Source of the DNA: an uncultured Eubacteriales bacterium
Lineage (GTDB): Bacteria; Bacillota; Clostridia; Christensenellales; UBA1242
NCBI GenBank assembly: GCA_948512295.1
Contig: CAOQRA010000014.1
Coordinates: 1-24,190 of the forward strand
Length of the DNA: 24,190 bases
Direction of reading: 5' to 3'
The notes under the pieces: model-generated
Told to the model about the DNA's origin: nothing
What the model saw: the letters and a program-made list of their open reading frames with translations, nothing else
Databases searched by the model: none
Shown: one piece after another, positions 1 through 15,000 of the stretch
Layout: the number at the start of each line of letters is the position of its first letter
How positions within the stretch are numbered: position 1 is the stretch's first letter
Program-made: the position numbers and the translations under genes

Positions 1-6
1 TTTTAT

Positions 7-35
7 TTGACAATTATTGCTTATAATTTTATAAT
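7..35 (+). promoter_or_regulatory. Sigma-A promoter of the giant lipoprotein gene
   Basis: TTGACA at 7-12 and TATAAT at 30-35 are both perfect consensus hexamers and are separated by exactly 17 nt. Transcription should start near 42, giving a leader of about 53 nt that ends in a full AAGGAGG at 84-90, 4 nt before the ATG. An earlier TATAAT at 22-27 is too close to the -35 box to be used with it. No operator-like repeat is visible, so the sequence suggests strong constitutive initiation. Any activator site further upstream lies outside the window. Confidence 0.8.
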
Positions 36-94
36 TTTATTATATTTAATTTATATTAAATAGGCAATTTCTAGGTAAAGCCCAAGGAGGAAAT

Positions 95-3000
95 ATGAAA
101 AAGTTTTGGATGGGATTTATAAGCATGATGGTGCTTCTGACAGGAGGCATTTTATCTGCGTGTGGACAAAACGAAATCTCTATTGAACTTAATGAAACTC
201 ATAAGGAGATATGTTTGAATGACGACTCGTCGCACGAGGTAAGTGTGACCGCCAAAGTCAACGGCGTTGATGAGGGTAAAGTGTCAGTTTCATCGTCTTA
301 TGAAAACATTGCCTCAGCCTCCGTGGCTTATAATTCTATAACAGGTGCCAATGTCATAACAATCAAAGGCGTGTCAGAGGGCAATGCTGAAATAGTTGTC
401 ACAAGCAATTTTGACAGTAGCGTGCGAAGCGTCATATCCGTAACCGTTTACAGCAATATCACTTCTATGACGCAAAAAGACGAAGACTTGCAAGATGGTA
501 AAAGTAATCTTTTTGCTTTGCGCGGACAATGGAACAACTTAAACGCGGCACAGCTATTGGACATTAAACCAATTAATGCAAGAAAAAACATTACATACAA
601 ACCAAAGGAAGGTCAAGAGGGGATAACAATTGAAGGTGACAAATTGTTTGTTTCTCCAAGTTATAACCAAGACTTTGCAACTATTACCGCTGTATCTGAC
701 ACCGGTATTGAAGCAGACATTACTTTGGCAATTATTGCACAGCTGGATGCAAGCACGCTTACCATGGAATATTCCGCAAGCGAAAGTCAGCATTTTGAGC
801 CGTTAGCAGGGCAAAAAATTCAAATTGTACCAAATATAACCAGCGATTTAAATTATTCTGCATACATAAGATTTAAGTTTGCAACCATGGCGGGAGTGGA
901 TGCCGAGCCAAAAGTGTTTTTATCCACAGTTGAAGATGACGGAAATATTTCAATTACAAGAAAATCGGTTTCATCAGAGGGAGGTTACACAACTTATATT
1001 TACGAAGTTAAGGCCGCTCAAGGCAAAGAAGCGCTTAATGCAACCTTTGACGCATATTTTGAAGTGGGCTATAACGACTACAATCATAGCGTTCGGTCAC
1101 AAGACTTCAAAATTGCGTGCTATGAAAAAGTCAACAAAATGAATATTTACAATGACGAGGGGCAAGATATTACTTTTGCAACTCAGACAATCTACACTTC
1201 TTATGCGTTTATGTATGGAGCTAAATATCAAATAGAACTTTTACCAACCAGCGTTATAAACGCCACTGGCAAGTTTAAAATAAGCGTAGACTATAGCTCT
1301 ATAAGCAACTCTATTCTTAATGGCTATAGAATCAATGAAAACACTTTGCAATTCTATTATCGTGAAAAAACAGGAACTATTACTCCTGTAAGAATGAAAA
1401 ATACGGGCAGCGGTATGACTTTTATTAGTGATGACAGTGCTCTTCCTTACGGAAGCGAACTTTATATTTTAGCGGATGCAAATTTGCCATCACAATTGAC
1501 GGACGTTAAAGTTTCTTTCACTTCGTGCGACAATGAAACAATACAAGTACAAAATGTGCATTTTAATTTATATAAGTCTGCAGCGAATTTGGAATTTGGT
1601 ATTAAAGACGATGCGCATGTTATGCTTTCAACCACTGGACAAAGTACAGTTACCAAGACTTTCTCGCTTGAAGGGCAAACTTCCATTGAGGGACTTTATG
1701 TAGAAACTCGAGGAGAGGGCTTTACCGCTTCAAACCCAGTGGAGACAGCACATAGTGATAAAAATGTAACTTTCCAAATCACTTTTAAAGTCAACGCAAA
1801 CAGCATAGGCGTAACAAGAGAATGCAGTTATTTTATCAAACACAGAAATGGACTATCTAGTGAAGAATTTGATGTATCCTTATTTTTACCTTTAACGGAG
1901 GCACGAGTTGAATATGATAATTCCTCTTCAGCGGTGACAAAGTCTGAACATAAAGGGCAATTGTATGTAGTGGATTCAGAGGGGAGGTTAATTCAGGCAA
2001 ACTCTAATGCTGTCGGCTTGTCAAATCTGCTGGTTCAATCGGGGTCATCTGTACCTATCGAAATGTTTACCAATCTTGTAAATGGGCATTATGCTGACCG
2101 CCGAGTATCTTTTAAATATTTGGATTATGAGACATTTAAAGCTGAAGATGACAGTTATACCATTGATATATTTAATTCCTTAGGTGCAGATGCGATTTTC
2201 CAACTTGCAAACGCGACAAAAAGTACACATCTTTCCATGAGCGAAAACTCGCTTATCACTACAAATAATACTGGGCATAGTTATGTCGTAATTAGTTTCA
2301 GAGGATTAAGCGAAAGTGGAAGTGAAGTTACTTATGTAAGAATTATCAAGGTGGAAAACTATGTGGCTGCCAGTCAATTTACTCCATCTCCATCCTACAG
2401 CGAATTGTATGCATACGATTCAGTAGGCAGTGACAACTTTGATGAAACTATACAAAAAGTGACTATACGTCTTAGTGACCTCCCACTTTCATATAACAAA
2501 ATCCTTGAGCATTACTCTTTTGAACTTAGCAGCTCAGCCAACTCGCAAAACACTCTCAAGGGGAAAATTGTAGGAAACAATTCGGTCGAGTTTGATAATG
2601 GACTTTTAAGCCTTTCACATATTATCTTATCAGACACAAGCATTTCTTTTACCGTCAATGCGCTTTCTACACTTGGACAGCAAAGCGTAACAAGCTATTT
2701 GACTGTTTCTTATCATAATGACGAGTTAAAAGATAATATATACAGAAGCTGCGTTGTAACTGTAAGAATTATCAATGCAGACCGCGTGGAAAAAGTAACT
2801 TGGGAAAACTATCAAACGCAAGGACTCTATTTTGAAGTTGGAGAAGAGACCCCTCAAATCTTAGTGTTCAGTACTCTTCCTAACAATGTAAAAAATTATC
2901 AACTTACATATATTCCGACAGACATAAACGGAAACAGCGGTGTTTCCAACTTTGTAAACATTCAAAAGCTTGGACAAGACGGTGAAGTATCTATTTCTTC

Positions 3001-6000
3001 AAAGGTTGGAATGCAAGGCTATATCTTTGTGCTTCCGACAGATGCAATCAATCAAGACAGAATTTCCTACTATGTATTAGAAAACGGTGTGCAAGTTCAA
3101 AAAAGCATTGAAAGCAGTAGGATTTATGAGTTTTACACTAGCAGTGAATTTAATAAAGCATATTTCATTAACAATAATCAGCAGTCAATTTATTTTAGCA
3201 ATATTATTTGTCAGGTTCCTGTGACTATCGCAAATGGTTCTAGTGAGGAACTTGCATACAGAATCTTCACTGAAAGCGAATTTAAAAAAATTCAAACTGA
3301 TAAATATTATCGCGTTATGCGAAGCCTAAATCTTTCTAACTGGACAAGTTTTGAAAGCCTTGATGGCGGAATTTTTGGTGATAACCAAGATATTGCTATC
3401 AACTTGCAAGGAGCAAGCTTAGTAAAAGAAAATCGCGGACTGATTAAAGACTTAATTTTTATGGGCAGCGTGCGAGGCGGCGGCTTTATAGCTGAAAACA
3501 ACTCGGGCAATATTATTAATGTAAGCATTGATGTTCAAGTTGTCAAAGACGGGTTTATTGCAAGTACTTTGCAAAGCGACGACCAGTTTGTGGGCGGCAT
3601 CGCTGGCAAAAACAGCGGCAATATTGATAATGTTAAAGTGTTAGGGCTGAATATTATTCAGACCTCAACGGTGGCACTTGCTGACGGTCAAAAAAGAAAT
3701 TTAGGCGGAATAGTAGGGCTAAATAACGGCGGACAAATAAAAAATGCGCGATTTGAAATTTATAATTTCGCTGAAGACTGCAATTCAATAGTTGGTGCTG
3801 AGTATGTCGGAGGAATCATTGGCCAGTATAACGGCGGTCAAGTTGAAAATGTGTTTATCTATGACTATACGCTTTCAAAAGATGCTACTCAAAGCAATTT
3901 AAGAGGAGCGGAAAATTCCGTGGGCGCTATCATCGCAAATGCTACAGCGTCAGTTGTCCTTAAAAACAGCTTTGCTGTGGTGGGAAATTTTGATCCCGTG
4001 GGCGATCTCAATGGCAACTACTTAAATTTTATTGGTTACATATCTTATTATGATGCAAGCGTAGAAGACGAAAATGGTTACGTGTCAAAGTTTTACAATA
4101 ACAGCGGCAACGCGTCAGACACAGCAACGAATAGTGCGTTTATTTCAAGTGGAAAAAGCTTCCTCTCTTATGTTAACGGTGGCAAAGCGCATCTTTTAAA
4201 TTTCTATCAAGATGAAGCCTTAGGCAGCGTAGAAGATTTCAAAATTGCAGAAAAAGTTGTAACTCAAGTGGGCAATTACTATAAAGCATTACAAAATGGC
4301 GAAAAAAGGGGTTTACTATTCTATTACGGAGTGCCTACATACGATTATGAACTTATGAATGAACAAGAGAGAATAGAACTTGAAAGCCTTAATACAATCT
4401 CTTTCGCACAACTTTTTGGAAAGGAAAATGCCAAACTTCTTGTAATATCAAGCAGCGATTCCAGAATTTTGCAAGTAAGCGGACGTAATTTAATTATTAA
4501 AAGCACAGGTGAAGTACGAATAACAATCTATTCAAGACAAAATTTTGAAACATCAGAAACAATAGATCTTGACATAGTGTACGCTTTATCCAATCTTGAA
4601 GCTAGACGAAGCGGAAGCAACGTTTCTATTATAGACAAACAAGAATTGAATGTTCAAAAAGGAAAGTCAATTTCCGTATTGTATAATTTTGAACATGCTT
4701 ATATAAGACTAGGAACACGTGGCAATAATTATAAAATGCTAGAAAATGATTTTGACTTAAAGACAGACCCTTTTGAAATAGGGGCGGCGGAAGTAAGTTG
4801 GCAACAAACTGGCAAGCTTAACTTCACCTATACGGCAAGCTTTGATAGCGTTAAAACTGAGTTTACTCATTTTGTGTCTTTAAACGGATATAGCGACAGC
4901 GTTAATCAAACCTTAAGCAAATTCTTTAAGCGTGAATACAGCATTGTTCCATTTGCGGGGGCTATCGAAATTGGCGGAAATGTTAGCGAAGTTGCCATAA
5001 CACCATCTATTGTTGGAGATATAACAATTACTTTAAAAACTGCACAACAAGATGACAAACTGACGCCATCACTTTCCATGATGCATGCTGCTTTGGATCA
5101 GCCTATCACAGCAATAGAACATCAAGAAAACACGAACTTGTGGATATTTGATGATAAAATTCGTGTGGAGATTTTAGAGGATATAAACAACCTAAATCAA
5201 GCGTCAGTTAATAATTTATATACCTATCGTTTTACAGTAAAAGTTAGTGTTACCGAAAATTATAGAGGGCTTATCGATAGTGACAAGCACTTTAAGCTGA
5301 CTCTTGCCTCTGACGCGCAGGTTGTAAGCCAAGACGTCAGCATAAAAGTTACAAGCCAAGAGTTTACTAATGTTACTGCTTTAAACTTCCGAGTTGAAAA
5401 TACTTTATACGGAAATGTAGATGGCCAGAATCGTACATACTACACTATAAATAAAAACACCTCCAGTATTCTTGCACCAGGCAGCAGCAGCATTTTAAAG
5501 GTGGATATAAACCCAAGTTTCGCATACTATGATCACTTGTCAATTGAGTATTCAGGTTCGGACATAGCAGGTGCACTCAGAATTGACTTTTTGAAATTGA
5601 GTAATGAGAAATTTTATGTAGACACATCTTCAAGCATTGAAGATAAAGAAAATGGGCTGATTGTATATCCAAGCAATCACCAACAACTTTACTTTAAATT
5701 ATGGGCAAGCAACCTTATTGAAAAGGATTTAAATTTAACAATTACCATCAAGTTCTTTGCAGCAAACTCAAATGAGCCAATAACCTTTATTAAGTATTTC
5801 TTAAACATAAGCTATATGCAAGAGCCTCAAATCTTAGTTGATGGCCATTCTACAGCTATACTTGCAAAAGGGCAAACGGCAGAAGTTCGCATTGTGGTGC
5901 CTTATGATTATGACATGGAAATCTCTTCCATAATCACAGAAAATATCAAATATGGCATTACTTTAAGCGAAAAGATTAAGGAAGAAGAAACGGCGGGCAG

Positions 6001-9000
6001 TCGTGTCTATGTGTATAAGCTTTCTGCTAAAGTTGATGCCACGCTTAACGACGGCGGCCTAGGCGTATTCAATATACGCGCCACAGTAAGACGTGTAATC
6101 AATGGCGTGGAAGAAGTTAAACATGCATACGCAATTGTCAACCTCGTGGACTTTAAAATTGATAACAACAATATTAAGGTTGAAAACAGCGACAATGATA
6201 AATTTACTACACATCTAGGCATTTACAGACCATTAAACTTTGAATATCCACTTCTTCCAGAGGAATACTCTTATGATTCAAGCAATCAAGACAGTGTTGC
6301 AGCTTATGAAAAAATTCAAGCTAATATAAAATATTTTAAAGAGCATAGATATTTCGCTGATTCCGATTCTCAATATTATATCAACTATACAAGAGATGAG
6401 GCTGGCAATCCTACAAACACACCGTACAAAATGTATCAATTGATTAAATTCCATGCAAGTAACGATCAATGGATAAGCATTTATGATGGTTCAAACTTCA
6501 TTACGGCTGGCGGTTACCTTGAATTTAATTATGATGAAGTTTCAAACAGTATAAGCGTTAAAGGACTTAATCAGACTCCTTCAGCAACGCCACTTCAGTT
6601 CAAACTTATGACCTATGTTCAGGCAGGCAATCACTATTATGAATATGAATACCTATTTAACATCGAGGTGCAAGTTTATTCTGATGAAGATACACCGCTA
6701 CTGATTGACAGCGAGGAAAAATTCTATCAAATGGCTAATGGCAACCCTCAGAATTATATTTTGATGAAAGATTTGACCCTTACCGAGCATACGCCATTTG
6801 ACACTAAAAATATTGCAAGTTTCGATGGAAACGGCTATACAATTAATATACAAAGTTTTAATTTGCAACCTGCAAATACAAAAAATCTTGACCTTGCACT
6901 ATTCAAAAACGTCGCAGCTTCCACCACTTTAAAAAATGTAAGAGTAAATCTTCAAAATGGCGGACAGATGACAATTGACCTTGCAAACAAGTGGACTCAA
7001 GTGCAAGTTGCCGGCTTTGCCATCTCGAACGAGGGAATTATAACTAACTGCGAAGTGGTGGCTTTTGGCTCGAATGGTAATAATCGCGGAATAAATGTAA
7101 AATATATTCGTGGTCAAGGCACCTCGGAAACTATATATATCACAGATACATCTACATGGACAAGTCAAATAGCTGGTTTTGTAATTTCCAACTCTGGCTC
7201 AATCACGAACAGCAGAGTGGGAGGAAGTAGTATAACCACAATAGGTGAAACAAAATATGCAAGTGACGGAAGTGTTATAGGCTTTATTAAAGAAGAAGAA
7301 AATCTTAATAATTTCTATATCAATGGACAAGGCAATATAGCAGGCTTTGCAATTGACAATAGCGGAACGATTGCAGCAAGCTTTATTGCAAACTTTGGTA
7401 TGTATAACGAGTCTAACAGCTCCAGCATGTCGACTTCTGGCTTTGTAAAAAATAACAGTGGAAAAGTGTTAACCTCTTATGCAGAGGGCGTAAGCAATAA
7501 CCAGTTAGTTTATGAAAGAACGGGTTCGTCTTTAAAAAGTAAGCTGGGTATAATTGCTGGTTTTGTAGAAATAAATAACGGCTCAATTTCTGACACTTAC
7601 TCAAATATTCTCATCTCCAACTCAAGCGAAGATCAGCAATCTTATCTTGCATCTGGTTTTGTATACAGCAATAAAGGTAATATTGAAAACAGTTTATCGG
7701 TATCGCAAGTTGCAAGCTTAAAATATTCACAGATGAACTTTTCGGGTGTAAGCTCAAAAGGTGTACTGCTTGCAAACGGAGAATATATAAATTGCTATTA
7801 TTATAGTCAAAACAATGCTGCTGATTTAGATACGACAGAGGAAAATTATAATACAGGCGCGTTAAGACTTAAGACTCTTGAAAATGAGGAGCAGATGTAT
7901 GGTTTCATCTTTAGTTCGACCTCAAGCAGCGTGGATGGCATTTGGACAAGAGGAAACTCGGTAAGCAAAGTACCTCGCTTAATTGAACCTGATAACATCT
8001 CGTTCTCTAACAGATATCGCGTAGATATTGAAGAAGAACCTGGTAGATATGTACTTCCTTATTCCACAATGTATGTTGGCGGTAATGCTCAACCTGTAAT
8101 GTATGGTTCGGCATCAAACCCAATTATAATTAGAACTGCACAAGAATTTGTAAGTGTCACTGGCACAAGCAAATCTGACTATATTAAAGCGTACTTCACA
8201 GAATCCAGCGTAAGCGGAACTTATCGCTTAGTTTCTGATTTAGATCTTTCTGAGCTTCTGACAGAAGACAATGACACAGTTAGTCTTCCATCTACTAAAA
8301 AAGCGTTCAACGGCAGACTATATGGAAACGGATTTGCAATCAAAAATCTTTCTATTGCTTCAAGTGAGAACGATTTCTCATTTGGTCTGTTTGCCTCAAT
8401 AGAATCCATTGATATGAAAAAGCCAGTTAGTTCTGCACTTGTAACTAATGTCAATATAGAACTTAAAAAAGTTTCAAGCGCGAAAACCAATCTAGTTGGC
8501 GGACTTGCAGGCTTTGTGCGTGACGCAAGCATCATCAATATAAACATGTCCAATGACAAAGATGCAATAGTAGAAGGTCTTAACTTTGTAGGCGGCGTCA
8601 GCGGCTTTGCCTTTGGAAACAGTAAATTTAAAAATGTGAATGTCGATGCACCAAACATCATAGCGCACAGGCTTGTTACAAACGGCAGCGAAGATAACAA
8701 TGTTTTAAGCGCCTCAAAAGTTGCTAACTTGCGTGGCTTTATAATAAATGACATTGGAAATTCAGTTATTACAAACACATCTACTAATAATTTAATGTCC
8801 GTTATTACAAGAATAGATGGATGCAGCTATGCAGGTGGTATTATAGGCTTTGCAGACATCTTTGGTGATGGCGAAGCAACTATTGTAAACTATGTTTACA
8901 AAGAAAAAATTGATATTTCTGAAAACGACCTTATACGTTTGCGCGTTACCACTTCAGCCAACGTTCAGGCTCAAGTGGTGGGTGGTTTATTCGGTTTCAC

Positions 9001-12000
9001 AGGCGCTCATACCGATATAAAGGACATCGGAATAATCTTGAATGACACAATGGCAAGTGTACTTTCACGAATAACCTCAACTAAATATTACGCAGGCGGC
9101 TTAATCGGTCAAAGCTTAAGCTCAGTTATGCAAGCTTTCGCGCAGTACAATAGCGACATTCAAGAGAATATCGAAAATAATCTTTCCAATTATTATAGCG
9201 GTAACACTACACTTGATCGTGGAGGTGTTAACATTTTCAGAACTGACGACCTTGGCAAAAACTTATCTCAAGTGGCTGTCGGTGGACTCATTGGTATGGC
9301 AAACAGCGGCAAACTTATGGTTTCATACTCAAAGCTTAACGTTATATCTTTAGATGCAAGCTTTGTAGGTGGCTTAATTGGAAAAGTTAATACGGCTCAA
9401 GCAGATTTATTCTATATCAACGATGGTATAGATGAAGTAGAAACCAAATATTATATCAATGAAGTTTACGCTACGGGTGATGTTCGCGCAAAAACTCGGG
9501 CACAAAATTCCAGCGATAACTTTGCTGCAGGCGGCTTTATTGGACGAGCTGAAGTAGGCTCTCTCATAGTTATTAAAGCTGCAAACTCAGTTAATTTCGT
9601 TTCGCTTTACAACTATGAATATGACGTGAATTACATTGCCGAGCAATTAAAAAATGAGAAAAATAATGAGAAAAATGAAGAGTATTCCTTCAATAACATC
9701 AACGTTTATTCAATTTTAGGAAGTTTTGATGGCGGCCGGGGAACAGATGTAATCACCTTTATGCAAGCACGTGAAAAGATACAAGACGAAAATGTTTCTA
9801 CGGAAGCTAGGCCAAATATTACAGTTGGCTCTGTCAAAGTGTATAATACTTCAATACTGAATCTTGCAAATGAGGTTAAAATAGAAGCCTTTGAAGGCGC
9901 TGATACACTTGCAGAAAAGGACGTTAACGGTTCTTATGTCAACAATGAAGGCAAACTTGCCGACACCTTTGGCATTCCAAGCATTTCTAATTATCAATCT
10001 ATAGAAATAGGCTATCACGACACTTATGGCGTATTCTTAGGAACTCATTTGTGGGAGCGCGCTAACTGGAACCATAGCGAGGGTAATCTCTATCCAACGA
10101 TAAGATTCTCCTTGACAGTTCCTGAGTTTATCTATCTTGACGCCTATGAAACTGGTGAAAATTCTATAGCAAACTTCTTTGATGCAATTGAAAGTAAGCC
10201 AGACATTGAAGTTCGTGTAAGAGGACGCCTTGCTGAAAACTCGGATGAAGTTGGGCATATCGACCTTGCTTCATATATGGCTAAATATGGCAGAGGCGCT
10301 ATCGACGGATTTAAAGGCACGCTAAAAGGCGAGTATGGAGAAAATAAAGTTTCCTCCACAAATAAAGCAGCCTACATTGTAAATGGTTGGGGAGATGAAC
10401 GTCCTGCAATCGTGCTTGACCAGCCACTGTTTAACAATACAACTGATGGCTTATTAATAAGTGATGTAACCTTTAAATATATTAATCGAAATAATGTGGG
10501 CTCAGGGAACCATGTTACACTCTATAGTAGCACAGATGGCGATATTCAAACTTCTTTCTCTGGTGCTTTAATAAATGGAAACATGCAAGGCGGTACTTTG
10601 AATGCGGTAACTATGGAATTTTACACAAACAAAGAATCCGGCGCAAGCAACACAATTAATTTAAAAGGCACAGATGTAGGTTTAGTTGCCTCAAGAATAA
10701 ATGATTCAGACATAGTTGGTTTGAATATTTACATTAAAGATATTTTAAATACTGAAACTTTTCTTAATACAAGCGCACAGGCAAATGTAGGTCTAGTTGC
10801 GGGAGTAGTCGTCGCTGGCGATGAAAATAGAGATCATAACTTTGAGGGTATTAACATAATAAGTGCAGTCAGTAACGACAGCAACTTAAGTCCTTTGATT
10901 ACTGCTACTAATGCAAAAAACATAGGTGGCTATTTTGGGTCAGTGATATTAAATACAAACATCGAAAGTGAAGAAAATAAAACAGATATAAAAAATATCA
11001 ATATTGGCTTTGGGCAAATTGCAATCAATAAATATGATGTAGACAACCCAAGTCAATGGCGAACAGGAAACATTGTTGAAACTAGCAATAGGTATAATAT
11101 TTCTAGCAATGCAGAAAATGTCGGCGGTTACATTGGGAATGCATCTTATGTGAGAAGAATAACTCTTGAAACAGACCCAGACATAGAGAACTTTGTACTT
11201 GCTAATACTCAGTTTATAATTGGAGCCAATGTTACCAATTTAAATGTAGGTGGGTTTATCGGAAGTTATTCATCTGGCGATGAACTATCTTTAAAACCTA
11301 ATACTATCAACGCTTTAAATATAAAATCACGAGTCATTATTCAAACAGGATCGACTGATAATAATGAAGAAAAACCGACCAATAACGTGGTGAATTTGGG
11401 CGGTCTAGTTGGAAAGTCTACTTCTCCAGTTAAGATTGAAAATATTTGCACTCAATTTGGGGCGGATAGTGCGAGTAGTCAAGAAAGCCCAATAAATGGT
11501 AACGACTACTTAAATGATTATAGAAACAAGCTTAACCTAGACAATGGCTACGATTTTAAAGCCATCTTTGTCAAAGGCAATGCAAATGTCGGTGGAATTA
11601 TAGGACATGCAGAAAATACATTCACATACAAAAATTCTGTTGAGGCTGCATTCAACGAGCAATCAGACGCTGTTAAGAATTTTGTCATAGCATTGAAGGC
11701 TTTAAATGAACTTAACATGGGTGGACTTATCGGCAAGGCGGATAACGAAACTAATATAAGTGCAAGCGCCGAAGCCAAATTGACAAGTAGAGCTGTCCTT
11801 TATGGACAAGGGAAAACTGCCAATATCGGCGGACTTATAGGTACGCAAGATTGCATCACAAAAACACAAAATGACAGCACTTTCGGCGGATTAAAAATCA
11901 ATGATAATAATTCTCTTGGTGAGAGTACTAGTATCGAATTCTTGGGAGAAATTTACACTTCATCAAACGCGAATATAGGCGGAATAGTGGCAAACACCAC

Positions 12001-15000
12001 ACTTTCAAACAAAACCTCTGCACAAGCTGCTAGTGGACAAATAGCAATTAATAACACCTCCTTTGGCGGAGCGATCAAGGTATTTAAAGCAACGTCCAAA
12101 AACTTCAATATAGGTGGCACGATTGGTAATATGGGCGGAACTGGGGATGCCAATATTTACTCCATAAGCATGCAAAATAATTCAAATTATGGTGATGTGT
12201 TTATGTTGACGTCTTATGGAAATCTAACATACGGTGGACTTGTCGCTAACGGAGCGAAAGTCACAGCTGGCGGAATATCCAATAATTACATTTTGACAAC
12301 TATAAACAATCAATTCCTTAATTCTGGAGATACAATAAATGCAGTATTTGGAAGCATTAAGTTTGACGGAGGTACATGTTCAAATAATTACTACAATCAT
12401 GCAGTGTGCTTGAGTAGCGATAATCAAGCAATAGATGCGGGGTATGAAATTCCTTATGGAACAAGTAATACTGGCGGATATAACACTGGCCATGATGGCT
12501 TTACAGGAGCCAACAATAATAAAACTGGTTTGGCAGAAAAGATTGCATCCAATGTAAAGTTTACAGGAGAGAACAATAAAAAAGGCGAAAAACTTAATCC
12601 TATCAAATTAGAAAAAACAATTGACGATTCAAACGAAGGCTTAGATAAAGCGATATTTAACGGTATGACCTATTATTATTACGACGGCTCCTCTATCAAA
12701 TTTGATGCTCAATTTGCATCAAAATTAGATAATATTGCAATTATCGGTGAAACCTACCAAATGAGCATCGAATTAAATAAGGATACGAATTTCATAGGTG
12801 AGATGAGTGGATGCTCATTCATCTCTGGCTTCGTCGCTAATCTTGCAAATAAGTTTGAAGTTGATACATCTAATGAAAAAGAAGAGAAGAAAATTCCATC
12901 TTACGGCGGACTTGTCGGGCAAATGACAAGCGGAACCATTTATGCGGTTGGCGTTACAGGCAGCATGGATATAGGCGGCACAGCACAGTTAACTTTAGGC
13001 GGACTTGTCGGGCAAATGACTAGCGGACTTATCAAAGAAAGCTTGACCGATGTATATATGCTTTATAGGGCGGCAGAAAATGGTCAAACAGCAGCCGTTG
13101 TAGGAAATGCAAAGGGCGGCATAATTACTCACTCCTATGCTGTAGGCACTGTAGAATGCTATATAGACTCTTGCATAGATGGCTTCAGCATTGGCGGCGT
13201 AACCGTTAGAAATAGCTATTCGACGGTAAACCTTGTATGGCATGACTATACTTCGTCAACGACAGCAGACGAAAGTACAGATAAAATCACGATGTTTAGA
13301 GATGTAAAAGCTGAAACTCAATCTTCAATTTACTATGACAAACATGTGAATGGTGGTTCAGTCAAAGGAAATGGCATTGCAAAAACCACAGTTCAGATTT
13401 TGGAAAGGGATGAAAAAGAAGGCATATTTACAGATGGAAATGGTTGGGCTCAAAATTTAAGATACAATTATAGTTACCCAACTAGGAAGTACAACTACTT
13501 GCAATTAAGTTCGCTTTTTGAAAGAGGTAATAATGCAGCAACAAATGAAGAGTCGGCCCGCGGTATTAAGTCTTTTGAATATAGCCGTCTATCGCACTTT
13601 GAAACGTCAAATTTACAATCTAATAACAACTCAACTGAAACAAAGTATGTACAAGATTATTTCTTCGCAATTCCAAACGCTGGCATTTGGGCAAACCATT
13701 CATTCTCGGAATATCCTAATGCAATTTTGCGCAATGATTTGTATATGGATTATTTAGTTGAGGTAAACACTAAAGAGAGCTTAAAAAATAATTGTGAGCA
13801 AAAACGACCAACTAAGCAAATTTCTCTTGACGGTCAAGGTCATAGAATATACAATTATATTGGTCAAACAACAAAAAATAACATAGGCCCCAAGTATTAC
13901 GGTGCATTATTTAATAGCCTTGCAAAAGGCTCTGAAGTTATTAACCTTGATATCCTCAACGCAACGGTAAAGGATAGCGGTGTTCTGGCTAATCAAGCGA
14001 CAAATTCATTCTTTTCAAATATTACACTATCTGGCAACTTCACTACTAATGGCGACTGTGCTGGCGGATTGTTAGGTAAAGTTATTGATGATGCTAATAG
14101 TGGAGAGAATAGCCACACGTCATTGTGTAGCATAATGAGCAACCTAAATGTTAAGGGCACTAGCACTAGCTATGGCGGCATTGTCGGTCAAGTTAATGGT
14201 ATTGATTCAAGCAGGGCAATTATTATTAAATATTGCGTAAATAATGGACCAATTGTTATAACTGGAAAATCACTAAAAGTTGGCGGCATAGCCGGACAGA
14301 CAAGCAATGCTAAAATCCTCTATTCTTATAACACCTCCTCCGTGCTTGCAAACTTCACAGCAGCCACAAATAGCAATTCAACCAATTATGGCGGCGGCAT
14401 TGTAGGATGTTCTGAAGAAAATACTTATATAGACCATTGCCTAAACTCAGGACTTGTATATGTAGGCAATAAACAGGAAACTCAAATCCAGTATGCCGGC
14501 GGCATTGTGGGATATATGAAAGGCGCAAAAAACGACAATAACCGGGTGCAATACTGCATAAATGAAGGCTCAGTACAAGCGCTGGCAGAGAATGGAGATT
14601 TTGAAGTGAGGGGAATAGAAGACGAATCTTCTGCGAGTTCTGGTGCATTGTATAACAAGATAACATTTGGCATTTATCAAACATCCTCTATAAATGTTTA
14701 TGCAAATAGCATTGGTGCTCAAAATGGAAGTGCCATTGAGTGCGAAGACGGCGATAATCATAATTCCTCTGAAGACGGCGATAATCATAATTATAATTAT
14801 AATTCCTCTACGGATATAATTGCAAATGGCGCTGGTTTTGTAAAGGACAAGCCAATTTGGAAAGCTGTATATAACGCGCCATCCATATATGGAGATTTAA
14901 AAAGTTATGGAAACGGGTTTCAGAGACATATATATATTCCAAAAAAATCACAATATAGCGACATAAATGAGGATCTAGCAGGTAGAATTTTTGAGATGTC

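Noticed and set aside
8221..8778. 185-aa minus-strand ORF opposite the giant gene
   Set aside because: No ribosome binding site, no recognisable domain, and a Ser/Leu/Pro-rich composition expected from the antisense of Asn/Ser-rich coding sequence. Treated as a shadow, as are the other antisense ORFs such as 15895-16431 and 18580-18948.
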